A DNA stretch of 64,000 nucleotides from Alistipes finegoldii DSM 17242 (GTDB lineage: Bacteria > Bacteroidota > Bacteroidia > Bacteroidales > Rikenellaceae): NCBI RefSeq assembly GCF_000265365.1, contig NC_018011.1, positions 124,001-188,000 of the forward strand, in the 5' to 3' direction. The translations under genes were made by a program, and so were the position numbers. This document shows positions 1 through 8,877 of this stretch, piece by piece (within the stretch, counting starts at the first letter, position 1; the number at the start of each line of letters is the position of its first letter). The notes beneath the pieces are model-generated. The model saw only the letters and a program-made list of their open reading frames with translations, was not told where the DNA came from and did no database searches.

Positions 1-1610
1 AGAAATTCGCCTCGGCATCGGCGCAGCAGGATTTCCGCAACCTGCTCATGCAGGACGGCTACAGCGTCAACGGCGCGACGGGCAGCGCATGGAATTACTA
101 TCAGGACAACTCCAACAGACTGTTCGATCCCGAATTCGTCGTGGTGGGTCCCTACAAAGCCTCGAAAACATCGGCGTACTATGCCGGAAGCGACGGCAGC
201 GAAAATGTAGCGGAACTGATCGTCGAAGCATGCCGGCTGGCCGATAACGACGTCAACTTCACCGATTTCGCCGACAACGGAGTCATACGCGACGTCTTCG
301 TCTTCTACGCCGGGCGCGGACAGGCAGACTCAGGCGATACGCAAAGCATCTGGCCGCACCGGTGGGACGTACGGGTTAATTCGAAGTATCTAGATGTCCG
401 ATTCGACGGTGTACAACTGCAGGGATACGCCTGCGGCGCAGAGCTGAACGGCGGTTACCAGATGACCGCCATCGGCACGTTCTGCCACGAATTCGGCCAT
501 GTGCTGGGCTGGCCCGACTTCTACGACACCGACTACTCGGCATCGGGCGGCACCGCTCCGGCGCTGGAGAGTTTCTCGCTGATGTGTTCGGGCAGCTATA
601 ACAACAACAGCCGCACGCCGCCGTCGGTCAACATACTGGAACGCTGGATGGTCGGCTGGGCCGAACCCGAAGAGGTCACGGAAAACGGGCTTTACACGCT
701 TGCTCCGGTCTCGGAGAACAAAGGCTATCTGGTGCAGACGCCGACGACGAACGACTATTTCCTGCTGGAGAACCGCGACACCCGGAACAACAAGTGGGAT
801 CAGCCCCTCAACAGCGCAGCAGCGTGCCGCGGCCTGCTGGTATATCATGTCGATTACACCAGCAGATACGTCCCGCAGTGGTCCTACAATACGCTCAACA
901 ACAATCCGGCCCACGAATGTATGAAACTCGTGCGGTCGGTTCCGGGCCGGTCGTCCTACGACGTTCCCCAGAAGACGTTCTTCCCCGGCGCGAACAACAT
1001 CACATCGCTCTCGCCCGAAACCAACGCGGACTATATTTCATGGAACAGCGGCAAACCTTCCGTTTCGTTCAGCGATATAAAACTCGACGGTTCGCAGGTC
1101 CGACTGTCGGTCAAGACCAAGGCCAATCTCAAGGCCGAGGTCAGCGCCAGACAGTACGACGCCCTGCTGACATGGGAGGGCGATCCGGCCGCCGAGTGGG
1201 AGATCACATGGAAATCGGCAGGCATACAGCGTTCGGAGACCGTAACGGGATGCAATGCCTTCCACATAACGGGTCTGTCGCCCGCCACCGAATATGCACT
1301 CTCCATCGCACAGGTGTCCGACACGGTGGACAGCAGCAAAGACCTGATCTTCAATACGGAGCCGACCTACACCTATAAAAGCGTACGCATCTGCGTCCCG
1401 GATGAGGGATACACGCACGACACGCCGGTCATGCTGAGTCTGCTCGACTACCGCGGCAAGATCGGCCGGATCGACTGGTACATCGACAACCGGAAGACCG
1501 AAAACACCTACACGACTCTCGCGGCAGGCGAACACACCATCATGGCCGTCGTCACCGACGCCGAAGAGGAGTCGCAGCAGTATATCGTCAAATACATCAC
1601 CGTCAAATAG
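1..1610 (+). CDS. M6 family secreted metalloprotease, 5' truncated by window edge
   Basis: The frame is open from base 3, so the N-terminus and any signal peptide lie outside the window; 535 residues are visible and the first in-frame ATG (base 48) is probably internal. The motif HEFGHVLGWPD (bases 486-518) is the zinc-binding HExxH signature of M6 (immune inhibitor A-like) peptidases, and the following FYDTDY and FLLENRD segments are also typical of M6. After the catalytic part comes a fibronectin-III-like module (about bases 1110-1360) and a short beta-rich tail. By family it is an exported zinc endopeptidase acting on extracellular protein; the substrate is unknown. It is followed after 8 bp by a lipoprotein gene, so the two are probably cotranscribed. 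Confidence 0.85.
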   Translation, partial: KFASASAQQDFRNLLMQDGYSVNGATGSAWNYYQDNSNRLFDPEFVVVGPYKASKTSAYYAGSDGSENVAELIVEACRLADNDVNFTDFADNGVIRDVFVFYAGRGQADSGDTQSIWPHRWDVRVNSKYLDVRFDGVQLQGYACGAELNGGYQMTAIGTFCHEFGHVLGWPDFYDTDYSASGGTAPALESFSLMCSGSYNNNSRTPPSVNILERWMVGWAEPEEVTENGLYTLAPVSENKGYLVQTPTTNDYFLLENRDTRNNKWDQPLNSAAACRGLLVYHVDYTSRYVPQWSYNTLNNNPAHECMKLVRSVPGRSSYDVPQKTFFPGANNITSLSPETNADYISWNSGKPSVSFSDIKLDGSQVRLSVKTKANLKAEVSARQYDALLTWEGDPAAEWEITWKSAGIQRSETVTGCNAFHITGLSPATEYALSIAQVSDTVDSSKDLIFNTEPTYTYKSVRICVPDEGYTHDTPVMLSLLDYRGKIGRIDWYIDNRKTENTYTTLAAGEHTIMAVVTDAEEESQQYIVKYITVK

Positions 1611-1618
1611 CATCCGCC

Positions 1619-2041
1619 ATGAAACACCTCAAATATCTTCTGCTGATCTGTCTCGCGGCCGCAGCCGCCTGCTCGAAAGACAAAACCGAAGACCCGACGC
1701 TCAAGGCCCAGCGCACGGCGCTGCAGGAGACCCAAACCGTAGGAATCTACCGCAGCGGAGAAGCGCTGCGGCTCTTCGACAAGGCGAAGCAGCAGCTGTT
1801 CGTCGATCCGACGACGCTTACGTTCCGCATTCAGGACGACGCGGGCCTGAAATTTGTCAGTCTCCAGCTGGAGTCGATGCCCTCCGAGGGACAGAAGGTC
1901 CGCGGCACCTTCACCGACAACACGGGACTCAACATCGGCGGCATCGAAGATTTCGTGCTGCTCAAATCGGACAAACAGCACTATTGGTTCTGGTCCGATC
2001 AAACGCGTGTAGGCTTCGTCTTCCCGCGAATCGGCATGTAA
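1619..2041 (+). CDS. Small lipoprotein of unknown function
   Basis: The product has 140 residues. The N-terminus is a lipoprotein signal peptide with lipobox LAAAAAC (Cys18), so the mature protein is predicted to be lipid-anchored in the outer or inner membrane. The rest is hydrophilic and beta-rich with no family I recognise. It sits 8 bp after the M6 protease gene and 15 bp before the MFS exporter gene, which suggests a three-gene transcript, but I cannot assign a function. Confidence 0.75.
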   Translation: MKHLKYLLLICLAAAAACSKDKTEDPTLKAQRTALQETQTVGIYRSGEALRLFDKAKQQLFVDPTTLTFRIQDDAGLKFVSLQLESMPSEGQKVRGTFTDNTGLNIGGIEDFVLLKSDKQHYWFWSDQTRVGFVFPRIGM

Positions 2042-2056
2042 CCGCAAAAACGCAGC

Positions 2057-3268
2057 GTGGAAAACTGGAAAAAGACATTCGCCGTCATCTGGAGCGGACA
2101 GCTGGCCTCGATCCTGAGCAGTTCGGTCGTCGCCTTCGCCATCATCTTCTGGGTGAGCCTCGAAACAGGCTCGGCGCAGGTGCTGGCGCTGGCCGCCATT
2201 GCCGGCATGCTTCCCCAGTCGCTGCTGGGTCCGCTGGTCGGCGTCTATGTGGACCGCTGGGACCGTAAATGGACGATGATTCTGGCGGACAGTTTCATCG
2301 CGTTGTGCACCCTGCTCCTCGCCGTACTTTTCTGGCTCGGCGTCGCCCGCATGTGGCATATCTACGTGCTGCTGGCATGCCGTTCCATCGGGTCGGCTTT
2401 CCACACCCCCGCCATGCAGGCTTCGGTGCCGCTGCTCGCGCCCAAGCAGCAGCTGACGCGCATCGCCGGCATCAACCAGATCATCAGTTCGCTGTCGAAC
2501 ATCATCGGGCCCGCGTTCGGCGCCCTGCTGATCAACCTGACGGGCATCGGCAACATCCTGCTGCTGGACGTCGCGGGGGCCTTTATCGCCTGCACCACCC
2601 TGCTGCTGGTCCGCATTCCCAATCCCGAACGCAGCACGGCGCAGACGCCCAGTCTCTGGCGCGAGTTCCGCGAAGGGTTCGGCGCCATGCACGCCGTTCC
2701 GGGCATGGGCTGGTTTTTCACGCTGGCCGTCCTCGTGTGGTTCTTCATCATGCCCGTCGGCGTGATGTTTCCGCTGATGACGCTGCAGCACTTCGGCGGA
2801 GGGGCCTACGAAATGAGCCTGATCGAGATCGTGTGGGGCGGCGGCGCGCTGATCGGCGGCGCCGTCATGGGCGCCCGAACCTACCGCGTCAACCGCATCG
2901 TGCTGATAAACCTGATGTACCTGACCATAGGACTGCTGTTCGCCGCTTCGGGCATGCTGCCGCCCACGGCATTCGCGCTATTCGCCGCCCTTTCCCTGAT
3001 CGAAGGCGTCACGAGCAGCGTCTTCAACTCGTCGTTCGTCTCCGTCATCCAGAGCCGCATCGACGCGGGAGTGCTGGGGCGCGTCATGTCGCTGTACTAC
3101 AGTTTCGGACTGCTCCCCTCGGCGATCGGACTGCTCGGCACGGGCTTCCTCGCCGAGCATGTCGGCCTGACGACGACCTTCGTCATCGCCGGCACGGTCA
3201 TCTGCGGCATCGGACTCATCGCATTCTGCATCCCTTCGGTCATGCGGCTCGACCGACAATCTTCCTGA
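2057..3268 (+). CDS. MFS transporter, drug or macrolide efflux type
   Basis: The product has 403 residues and about 12 hydrophobic segments. The loop GVYVDRWDRKWTMI after the second segment is the MFS motif A region (the usual DRxGRR form as DRWDRK), as in MefA/EntS-like exporters. The start must be the GTG at 2057, because an in-frame stop (that of the preceding gene, same frame) lies only 15 bp upstream. The protein would be an inner-membrane proton-driven exporter; its substrate cannot be told from sequence. A strong hairpin follows the stop codon. Confidence 0.85.
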   Translation: MENWKKTFAVIWSGQLASILSSSVVAFAIIFWVSLETGSAQVLALAAIAGMLPQSLLGPLVGVYVDRWDRKWTMILADSFIALCTLLLAVLFWLGVARMWHIYVLLACRSIGSAFHTPAMQASVPLLAPKQQLTRIAGINQIISSLSNIIGPAFGALLINLTGIGNILLLDVAGAFIACTTLLLVRIPNPERSTAQTPSLWREFREGFGAMHAVPGMGWFFTLAVLVWFFIMPVGVMFPLMTLQHFGGGAYEMSLIEIVWGGGALIGGAVMGARTYRVNRIVLINLMYLTIGLLFAASGMLPPTAFALFAALSLIEGVTSSVFNSSFVSVIQSRIDAGVLGRVMSLYYSFGLLPSAIGLLGTGFLAEHVGLTTTFVIAGTVICGIGLIAFCIPSVMRLDRQSS

Positions 3269-3288
3269 CGACGGAAATACATTACGAC

Positions 3289-3325
3289 AAAAAAAGAGCG
3301 AGGCCGACAAGCCCCGCTCTTTTTC
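3289..3325. terminator. Bidirectional intrinsic terminator
   Basis: A 10-bp stem (AAAAAGAGCG paired with CGCTCTTTTT) carries A-tract and T-tract flanks. It lies between the converging MFS exporter and lipoprotein genes and can serve both strands. Confidence 0.85.
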
Positions 3326-3341
3326 ATTCGGATAGAATTCC

Positions 3342-4268
3342 CTAAACCGTCACGACGTGACCGGCATAGGTGATCGTCTGACGAAGCCGCGTACCTTCCA
3401 AGGTGATCTCCACGATGACATCCTTCGACGGATAGAGACTCGGATTGTAGCCGTCGCCCAGCGACGCTTCGATCTTGCCGCCGTAGAGGGCCGACGAAGA
3501 GTAATACTCGCCGTTGGTCATCCTGAGACTCATCGTCGTCGCCGAAATGCCGTCATAGGTGTTGAACGTGCGGCCCGTAGCCGTGCCGTTCAGCATGAAC
3601 TTCTTGCCGGCGCAGTCCGTATAAGTGAAATTCACGTTCTCAGGCTTCACCGTAAATTTGCCGTTCCAGTTTGAGGTCAGCTCCTCGGTCTTGCCGACAT
3701 AGGACTGCTGAGCCTCCAGCCCGATTCCGTAAGCGCCCGACGACTCGACGAAATAGAGTTTCGTCAGACCGCCCGTCAGCGTGATGGCCTGCATGTCGCC
3801 GCCCGAATAGCCCATCGTCAGTTTATCCTCGAAAGTAACGGTCCACGGCTTGCTTTCCGTAGCATCTTTCAGCAGCGCCGTCTCGTTGGTGTTGATCAGC
3901 AGCGTGCCCTTGCGGACATAAGTGTCGAGGTCGGCATAATCGGCATCGAACGTGATCTTGTAACCGTTCGCCGTAGTCTCGACTTTGGCATTGCCCAGCA
4001 ACTGCCTTTTCAGCAGTGTATTGCTGCTGCCGACCGTCACTTCGTCGATCGTTTTCTGCTGTTTGTCGGCCTCGGCCACCAGCATCGCAAGCCGCAAGCC
4101 GAAGTTGGCCTGCTGCATCGACACGATATTCTGGTTCATGGCACCGGTGTAGATGTTAAGCCCCGGTTGTACGGGCTTCAATTTCTTGTAGGTGTCGTCT
4201 TCCTTCATACACCCGCTAAAAACCAGCGACATAGCCACGGCCGCTACAAATAAAACTTTTTTCATCAT
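3342..4268 (-). CDS. Lipoprotein of unknown function
   Basis: The product has 308 residues. The N-terminus (MMKKVLFVAAVAMSLVFSGC) is a lipoprotein signal with the lipidated cysteine at position 20, followed by acidic KEDD. The remainder is a repetitive beta-strand-rich domain resembling the many uncharacterised surface lipoproteins of Bacteroidales; no catalytic motif is visible. The gene is monocistronic and converges with the MFS exporter. A -7 box (TACCTTTG, minus strand, 4457-4464) about 190 bp upstream is its best promoter candidate, which would give a long leader. Confidence 0.75.
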   Translation of the reverse strand: MMKKVLFVAAVAMSLVFSGCMKEDDTYKKLKPVQPGLNIYTGAMNQNIVSMQQANFGLRLAMLVAEADKQQKTIDEVTVGSSNTLLKRQLLGNAKVETTANGYKITFDADYADLDTYVRKGTLLINTNETALLKDATESKPWTVTFEDKLTMGYSGGDMQAITLTGGLTKLYFVESSGAYGIGLEAQQSYVGKTEELTSNWNGKFTVKPENVNFTYTDCAGKKFMLNGTATGRTFNTYDGISATTMSLRMTNGEYYSSSALYGGKIEASLGDGYNPSLYPSKDVIVEITLEGTRLRQTITYAGHVVTV

Positions 4269-4347
4269 AAGAATTTCAATACTAAATTATGCGATATAAA
4301 CGTACAAATTCGAAAAATACTGCGCCCCGGCGCAAAAAAATGCACAT

Positions 4348-4476
4348 TTATTCGATTTTTTGCCAATAGACCGAACGGCTGAACCCCAGCAGCGATCCTT
4401 TGACGCGCAGCGTCCGGTCGTCCTCGAACGACACCTCGACCTTTTCGAATGCAGGCCAAAGGTACGAATATTTCAC
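4348..4476 (-). CDS. Possible 42-residue ORF or gene remnant
   Basis: A GTG-initiated frame on the minus strand encodes 42 residues ending VKGSLLGFSRSVYWQKIE. Its codon choice (CTG, CGC, GTC, GGA) looks like that of genuine genes here, unlike the AT-rich flanks, so it may be a small gene or the C-terminal remnant of a decayed one. A TACCTTTG box overlaps its first codons, which argues that it could instead be part of the leader of the downstream lipoprotein gene. No family is recognised. Confidence 0.3.
   Translation of the reverse strand: MKYSYLWPAFEKVEVSFEDDRTLRVKGSLLGFSRSVYWQKIE
4457..4464 (-). promoter_or_regulatory. Bacteroidota -7 box (TACCTTTG)
   Basis: Exact match to TAnnTTTG on the minus strand, in the gap between a leftward lipoprotein gene and a rightward metallo-hydrolase gene. 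It would drive the lipoprotein gene with a leader of about 190 nt. Confidence 0.45.
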
Positions 4477-4519
4477 TTTTTTTCACTATATTGCCCTTGT
4501 TATGTACAATATTTGAGGA

Positions 4520-5266
4520 ATGAACCCAAAACTCTTGTTACTTATGTCCCTCCTTTCACTGCTCGGCTGCGGAAAGAAAGCAGCGCCCGAATACCCCGCC
4601 GACACGCTGACCACACGCGACGGCACGCAAATCACGATCACCTTCTTCCGGCACGCCTCGCTTTCGATCGAGGTCGGCGGCAAATACGTCTATGTCGATC
4701 CCGTCAGCGGCTACGCCCGATACGCGGCGTTGCCGAAGGCCGACGTGATCCTGATCACCCATTCGCATTACGACCATCTGGACGTTGCGGCCGTCGAAGC
4801 GATCCAGACGCCGCAAACCGAAATCCTCTGCGACCGCACCTCGGCCGAAGCGTTCGAAATGAACTGCTACACGATGCGGCCGGGCAGCGTCGCCGCACCG
4901 CGCGACTACCTCAAGGTCGAGGCCGTAGCCGCCTACAACACCACCGACGGGCACCTGCAATTCCACCCCAAAGACCGCGAGGACTGCGGCTATATCCTTA
5001 CCGTCGGCGGCACGCGCATCTACATCGCAGGCGATACGGAGCCTACGCCCGAAATGAAAGCCCTCAAGAATATCGACATCGCGTTCCTTCCGGTCAATCA
5101 GCCCTACACGATGACCGTGGATCAGGCCGTCGAAGCGGTCAAGGCGATCCGTCCGGCGGTCTTCTATCCCTACCACTACGGCGAGGTCGAAGAGAAAACC
5201 GACACCGCCCGTCTCGCCCGCGAGCTGGAAGGCGTCACCGAAGTCCGTATACGGCCGATGGAATAG
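4520..5266 (+). CDS. MBL-fold metallo-hydrolase lipoprotein
   Basis: The product has 248 residues. The N-terminus MNPKLLLLMSLLSLLGC is a lipoprotein signal. The HSHYDH motif is the HxHxDH zinc site of metallo-beta-lactamase-fold hydrolases, and the later GDTEPTPEM (metal-bridging Asp) and YPYHYGEVEE (His) complete the usual ligand set. The short one-domain layout resembles UlaG-like MBL hydrolases. It would be a periplasmic or surface-anchored hydrolase of unknown substrate. A GAGG ribosome-binding site lies just before the ATG, and a terminator follows. Confidence 0.85.
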   Translation: MNPKLLLLMSLLSLLGCGKKAAPEYPADTLTTRDGTQITITFFRHASLSIEVGGKYVYVDPVSGYARYAALPKADVILITHSHYDHLDVAAVEAIQTPQTEILCDRTSAEAFEMNCYTMRPGSVAAPRDYLKVEAVAAYNTTDGHLQFHPKDREDCGYILTVGGTRIYIAGDTEPTPEMKALKNIDIAFLPVNQPYTMTVDQAVEAVKAIRPAVFYPYHYGEVEEKTDTARLARELEGVTEVRIRPME

Positions 5267-5292
5267 GCCGCGCAATCACACGAACGGCTGAC

Positions 5293-5324
5293 AAAAAAGG
5301 GAGGACCGCAAGTCCTCCCTTTTC
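5293..5324. terminator. Bidirectional intrinsic terminator
   Basis: Stem AAAAGGGAGGAC / GTCCTCCCTTTT with a CGCAA loop between converging genes; it has A and T tracts on both sides. Confidence 0.85.
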
Positions 5325-5345
5325 AATAACAAAACCCGGCCGCCG

Positions 5346-5657
5346 CTATTTCTTCGCGTCGGCTTTCTTCGGCTCGGCCTTCACCTTGAGCGAAGCGAAG
5401 CCCTTGACGATATTCTCGTCGTTGTTCTTCGTGCCGTCGTATACCACGGTCACCTCTTTTTTCGGCAGATCGACCTGCACGTCCTTCACGCCCTTGCCCA
5501 GCGACGGAACGTTGTTCATGATCTTCTTGACGCAGTGCTCGCAGTCGATGTCGGTCGTAAACACCGTCGTCACCGTTTTCTTGTTGGCAGGCTTCTCGGC
5601 CGCGCACATGCCGACACCCATCACAAGGGCGAGGCAAAGCATTAAAATCTTTTTCAT
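5346..5657 (-). CDS. Exported heavy-metal-associated (HMA) domain protein
   Basis: The product has 103 residues. A signal peptide (to about residue 20) is followed by a single HMA fold with the metal-binding motif DCEHC (residues about 38-42, the CxxC class). This fold normally binds Cu(I) or another soft metal and passes it between partners; export would place it in the periplasm. It is the last gene of a leftward cluster with a TonB receptor 46 bp upstream, so it probably receives or buffers the metal that the receptor imports. The Lys/Ala-rich C-terminus is not part of the fold. Confidence 0.85.
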   Translation of the reverse strand: MKKILMLCLALVMGVGMCAAEKPANKKTVTTVFTTDIDCEHCVKKIMNNVPSLGKGVKDVQVDLPKKEVTVVYDGTKNNDENIVKGFASLKVKAEPKKADAKK

Positions 5658-5703
5658 CTTCGTGTTATTTTAAGGTTTGAATCTCTTTTTTCCGCAGAGC
5701 GCA

Positions 5704-8034
5704 TCAATAGAGGTTGAAGCGCAGACCCGCGTAAAACTTACGTCCCATGAGCGGTCCCCAGACGTTCATCGAGTTGAATCCCGTCGAAAAGGGATTGTCC
5801 GCATTCAGAATCGGGTCGTGCTGACGGTAGTCGGCGATATTCTCGCAGCCGACATAAATATCGAACTTGCCGACCTTGCGGCTCACCTGCGCGAAGAACA
5901 TCGGGTAACGGGGCGAATATTTGTCGTCGGCCAGATCTCCGGTCTGCGTCGGGATGCGCGCGGGACCGTTCAGCTGCGCCGTGGCGTCGAACACCCAGCG
6001 GCGGAACTTCGTGGCATACTGGATATTGAGCAGCGTCTTGTACTTGCTCACCAGCGGACGCTCCACGCGGGCCGTCGTTCCGTCGGGACGGTCGATCGTC
6101 ATTTCACTGTTCGTATAGCGGAACGTCGCGAAAATATCGAGCCGCTCGACCGGCGTCCACGAAAAGTCGATCTGGTAGGTATCCGTATAGGAGCGTTTGT
6201 CCGAGTTGTAGAGAAGTATCTGGTCGGCGTTATACTCCTGATCCGCGATCACCGAGTTGTAGAACTGCGTGCGGAAATAGTCGAAGCTCAGCGTCGCGTC
6301 GTCGGCGCTCACCAGCCCGAAGGTCTGCGTCAGGCTTCCGCCCACGGTCAGGGCCTTTTCCAGCCGGTTGAACTTCGAGAAGTCGCTGTCTTTGAAAACG
6401 ATCGCGCGACCCGTCGCCAAAATACCGATATTGTCAGTGATGACATTGGTCGAACGGTACCCCAGTCCGGCCGAGCCGCGCAAGGTCGTCGAAGGGGTGA
6501 TGTTCCAGCGGATATGGCCGCGGGGCGTTACGAAAAACTTGTCGTAGAAGGCGTTATAATCTCCGCGGATACCGGCCACGATGGAGAACTTATCCTTGAC
6601 GGCATAGGTGTACTCGGCATAGGCGCCCACCTCCTGCTCACTGCGGTCGAAGTCGTAGAAACGCGACTTCGCGGCCTCGATCCACGGCGTGTTGTTGGCC
6701 AGACTCTCGCGGTAATACTGCAGCTGCGCCTGCGCGCCGACGATCAGCGACGAACGGTAGGTGAAGTAGTGATTATACATCAGGTTCATCGCCAGCGCAT
6801 TCTCGTTGCCCTTGTAGTCGTTCAGACCGAAGTAGGCGTTTTCGTTGAAATGGTCGAAATCGGCCACGAACGCGAGGTTCGAACGCATCTCGTCCTTCTC
6901 GTCGGGATCGTATACCGAAGGACCGACGGGCGTACCTATTTTAAAATAGCCGTTCGCGCCGCGGTTGCGGATCTTCGATCCGTAAAGCGTACCCGGCTGG
7001 TCCCATTTCTCGCGCATCTGGTCGCGCATCGAATTCTTATAGTCGAGCATGCCGCCCAGCCGGTTCTCCTGCACGAACTTCCAGCCCCAGCGAATCTGCG
7101 TGCCGTTGTCGGCGGCATAGAGCCACTTGTTGGCGATGTTGAGCTGGTCGGCCAGCGGCAGGTCGCGGAACCCGTCGTCGTTGTGGTCCATCTTGCGCAC
7201 GTCGGTGTCCATCGAACCGTGCAGCAGGATCACGCTCGACAGTTTCTTGTTCTTGGAAACGGGAAACGCCGTCGAGATATTGGCTTCGGGACGCAGCTCG
7301 TCGTCGAGGTAGAGATTCACGAACAGACGCTCGTCGTCGGTAGGCTTGCGGTGTTCGAGGTTGATCTGGCCCGTGATGGCTTCATGGCCGGCCGTAACCG
7401 AGGCCACGCCTTTGGATACCTGAATCGAATTGAGCCACATGCCCGGCGTGTAGCTCAGGCCGTAGGGGGCGCTCAGGCCGCGCATGATCGGACGGTTCTC
7501 GTCGAGAATCTGCGTATAGGTGCCCGCAAGGCCCAGCATCTTGATCTGACGCGCGCCCGAAATGGCGTCGCTGTACCCCACGGTCACCGAAGCCGAATTC
7601 TCGAAGCTCTCGGCGAGGTTGCAGCAGGCCATCTTGCAGAGACCCGCGAACGAAATCATCTCGTTCTTGACGATGCCGTCGCGCTTGACGAAGTTGCCGC
7701 TGAGGTTGCCCTCGACCACGACGTCCTCCAGCTCCACGCCGTCCGCCCTAAGTGCGAATTCGATCCGCTCCGCGCCGTTCGCGACGTGCAGCGTGTCGTT
7801 CACGAAGCCCAGATACGAAGCCACCAAATTATCGTAACCTTTCACGCGGTGGAGCAGAAAAGCTCCCTCGGCGTCGGTGCTGGCGCCGATCGTGGTACCC
7901 TCCCAGTAGACCGAAGCGCCCACCAGCGGCTGGTTGTCGGCATCGCGGACCACGCCCCGCAAATCCTGCGCGCTGAGGGTGCCGCACACAGCGAGGGCTG
8001 AAACAGATAAAACTAAAATTTTGTTGATTTTCAT
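5704..8034 (-). CDS. TonB-dependent receptor, probable metal (copper-type) importer
   Basis: The product has 776 residues. The order is signal peptide, a carboxypeptidase-regulatory-like beta-sandwich (residues about 23-105, DLRGVVRDADNQPLVGASV), a plug domain, and a 22-strand-type barrel ending in ...AGLRFNLY with the terminal aromatic residue needed for outer-membrane insertion. The plug contains a CC pair (KMACCNLAESF) that I associate with Bacteroidota receptors found next to HMA proteins, so copper or another soft metal is the likely cargo (inference). It lies between a Cys/His-rich exported protein and the HMA protein in one leftward cluster. Confidence 0.88.
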   Translation of the reverse strand: MKINKILVLSVSALAVCGTLSAQDLRGVVRDADNQPLVGASVYWEGTTIGASTDAEGAFLLHRVKGYDNLVASYLGFVNDTLHVANGAERIEFALRADGVELEDVVVEGNLSGNFVKRDGIVKNEMISFAGLCKMACCNLAESFENSASVTVGYSDAISGARQIKMLGLAGTYTQILDENRPIMRGLSAPYGLSYTPGMWLNSIQVSKGVASVTAGHEAITGQINLEHRKPTDDERLFVNLYLDDELRPEANISTAFPVSKNKKLSSVILLHGSMDTDVRKMDHNDDGFRDLPLADQLNIANKWLYAADNGTQIRWGWKFVQENRLGGMLDYKNSMRDQMREKWDQPGTLYGSKIRNRGANGYFKIGTPVGPSVYDPDEKDEMRSNLAFVADFDHFNENAYFGLNDYKGNENALAMNLMYNHYFTYRSSLIVGAQAQLQYYRESLANNTPWIEAAKSRFYDFDRSEQEVGAYAEYTYAVKDKFSIVAGIRGDYNAFYDKFFVTPRGHIRWNITPSTTLRGSAGLGYRSTNVITDNIGILATGRAIVFKDSDFSKFNRLEKALTVGGSLTQTFGLVSADDATLSFDYFRTQFYNSVIADQEYNADQILLYNSDKRSYTDTYQIDFSWTPVERLDIFATFRYTNSEMTIDRPDGTTARVERPLVSKYKTLLNIQYATKFRRWVFDATAQLNGPARIPTQTGDLADDKYSPRYPMFFAQVSRKVGKFDIYVGCENIADYRQHDPILNADNPFSTGFNSMNVWGPLMGRKFYAGLRFNLY

Positions 8035-8099
8035 TACGTTCCGTTATTGGTTAAAACTGATTCCGGACGGATGCACGCAGCATCCGCCCCAAAAGGGTT

Positions 8100-8516
8100 T
8101 CAAGCCAATACGGGAGGGGCGCGGAGTCCCGCGCAGCGGACATGGCCCCGTTCGACGAAGGGGGCGCAGCGTCCGACGGTTTTCTCCCCGCCGAGCGAGA
8201 TGTCGGCAGGCTCCGGAGCCTCGGCCACCAGCGCGGGCGGCAGGTCGGTAACCGTACAGCGGGTCGATTTTTCGCTGTCCTGCGAGAATGTATAGAGATT
8301 GATCTCCGTCGAATGGTGATTGCCGCAGCAGGTGGCCTTCAGCGACGCGGTTCCGTCGGAAGTATCCGCACCGTGCTGGCAGTGATGACAGCATACGTGC
8401 GCGGCACGGGCCTTCATCGCGACGCACTTGCACGAAAGCGACACATACGCGGGTCCGCCCGTCGCCAGCAGGTAGACGGAAAGCAGCAACAGCGATATGA
8501 GTCTTTTCAGTTTCAT
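8100..8516 (-). CDS. Cys/His-rich exported protein, HYC_CC_PP-like
   Basis: The product has 138 residues. It has an N-terminal signal or anchor segment (residues about 5-24), then a cluster CCHHCQHG, a second CC with HH nearby, and an LRAPP segment at the C-terminus. That motif order fits the small Bacteroidota family named HYC_CC_PP, whose members accompany TonB receptors; I know of no proven function. The clustered Cys and His residues suggest metal binding at the cell envelope. It follows the PqqD-like gene by 20 bp and precedes the TonB receptor by 65 bp. Confidence 0.7.
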   Translation of the reverse strand: MKLKRLISLLLLSVYLLATGGPAYVSLSCKCVAMKARAAHVCCHHCQHGADTSDGTASLKATCCGNHHSTEINLYTFSQDSEKSTRCTVTDLPPALVAEAPEPADISLGGEKTVGRCAPFVERGHVRCAGLRAPPVLA

Positions 8517-8536
8517 GCAATAATATTAGGTTCCGG

Positions 8537-8803
8537 CTACTCCAGCACGCCGCATTCGGCGAGCTTCCCCGCCCACGCCTGCGCGTCGCGCAGGGCGGTA
8601 GCCTCGTCCACCTCGTAACGTTCGGTAAGCAGGCCGGCGGCCTCTTCGGTGGTGAAATCGCGGCCGCGGAGCGTCTCCCAAAGATAGAGCGACGAGTCGT
8701 TGAGCGCAAGAATCCGGGTCATATCGGCACCGACGCGGCCCGGCATGATAATCACATGCTCCCCCGCCATCTCGCGCACTTTGAACTTTTCGCTTATCTT
8801 CAT
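8537..8803 (-). CDS. PqqD-family protein
   Basis: The product has 88 residues from the ATG at 8803 (MKISEKFKVREMAGEHVIIMPG). A longer frame starting at 8848 would read through the promoter and is less likely. The pattern of an N-terminal beta hairpin, then LNDSSLYLWETLRG and a short helical bundle, is that of PqqD, a winged-helix domain that binds peptides in RiPP pathways but also occurs alone in Bacteroidota. Its position as first gene of a metal-handling cluster is notable. No radical SAM or protease partner is present. Confidence 0.8.
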   Translation of the reverse strand: MKISEKFKVREMAGEHVIIMPGRVGADMTRILALNDSSLYLWETLRGRDFTTEEAAGLLTERYEVDEATALRDAQAWAGKLAECGVLE

Positions 8804-8825
8804 TTGTCGAACGTTTAACCGAATG

Positions 8826-8833
8826 CAAAAGTA
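8826..8833 (-). promoter_or_regulatory. -7 box TACTTTTG for the PqqD/TonB cluster
   Basis: TAnnTTTG match on the minus strand, 22 bp upstream of the PqqD-like start codon; probable promoter of the four-gene leftward cluster. Confidence 0.6.
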
Positions 8834-8864
8834 TGAAAAATTCCTCAAACCGCCTAATTTTTCC

Positions 8865-8872
8865 TACCTTTG
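8865..8872 (+). promoter_or_regulatory. -7 box TACCTTTG for recQ
   Basis: TAnnTTTG match ending 5 bp before the recQ ATG at 8878. Transcription would begin at or next to the start codon, implying a leaderless or nearly leaderless message. Confidence 0.6.
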
Positions 8873-8877
8873 TGTGC

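Noticed and set aside
5677..8001. A 774-codon plus-strand frame opposite the TonB receptor
   Set aside because: It is the antisense shadow of a clearly recognisable receptor; its translation is Arg/Val/Glu-rich and has no domain.
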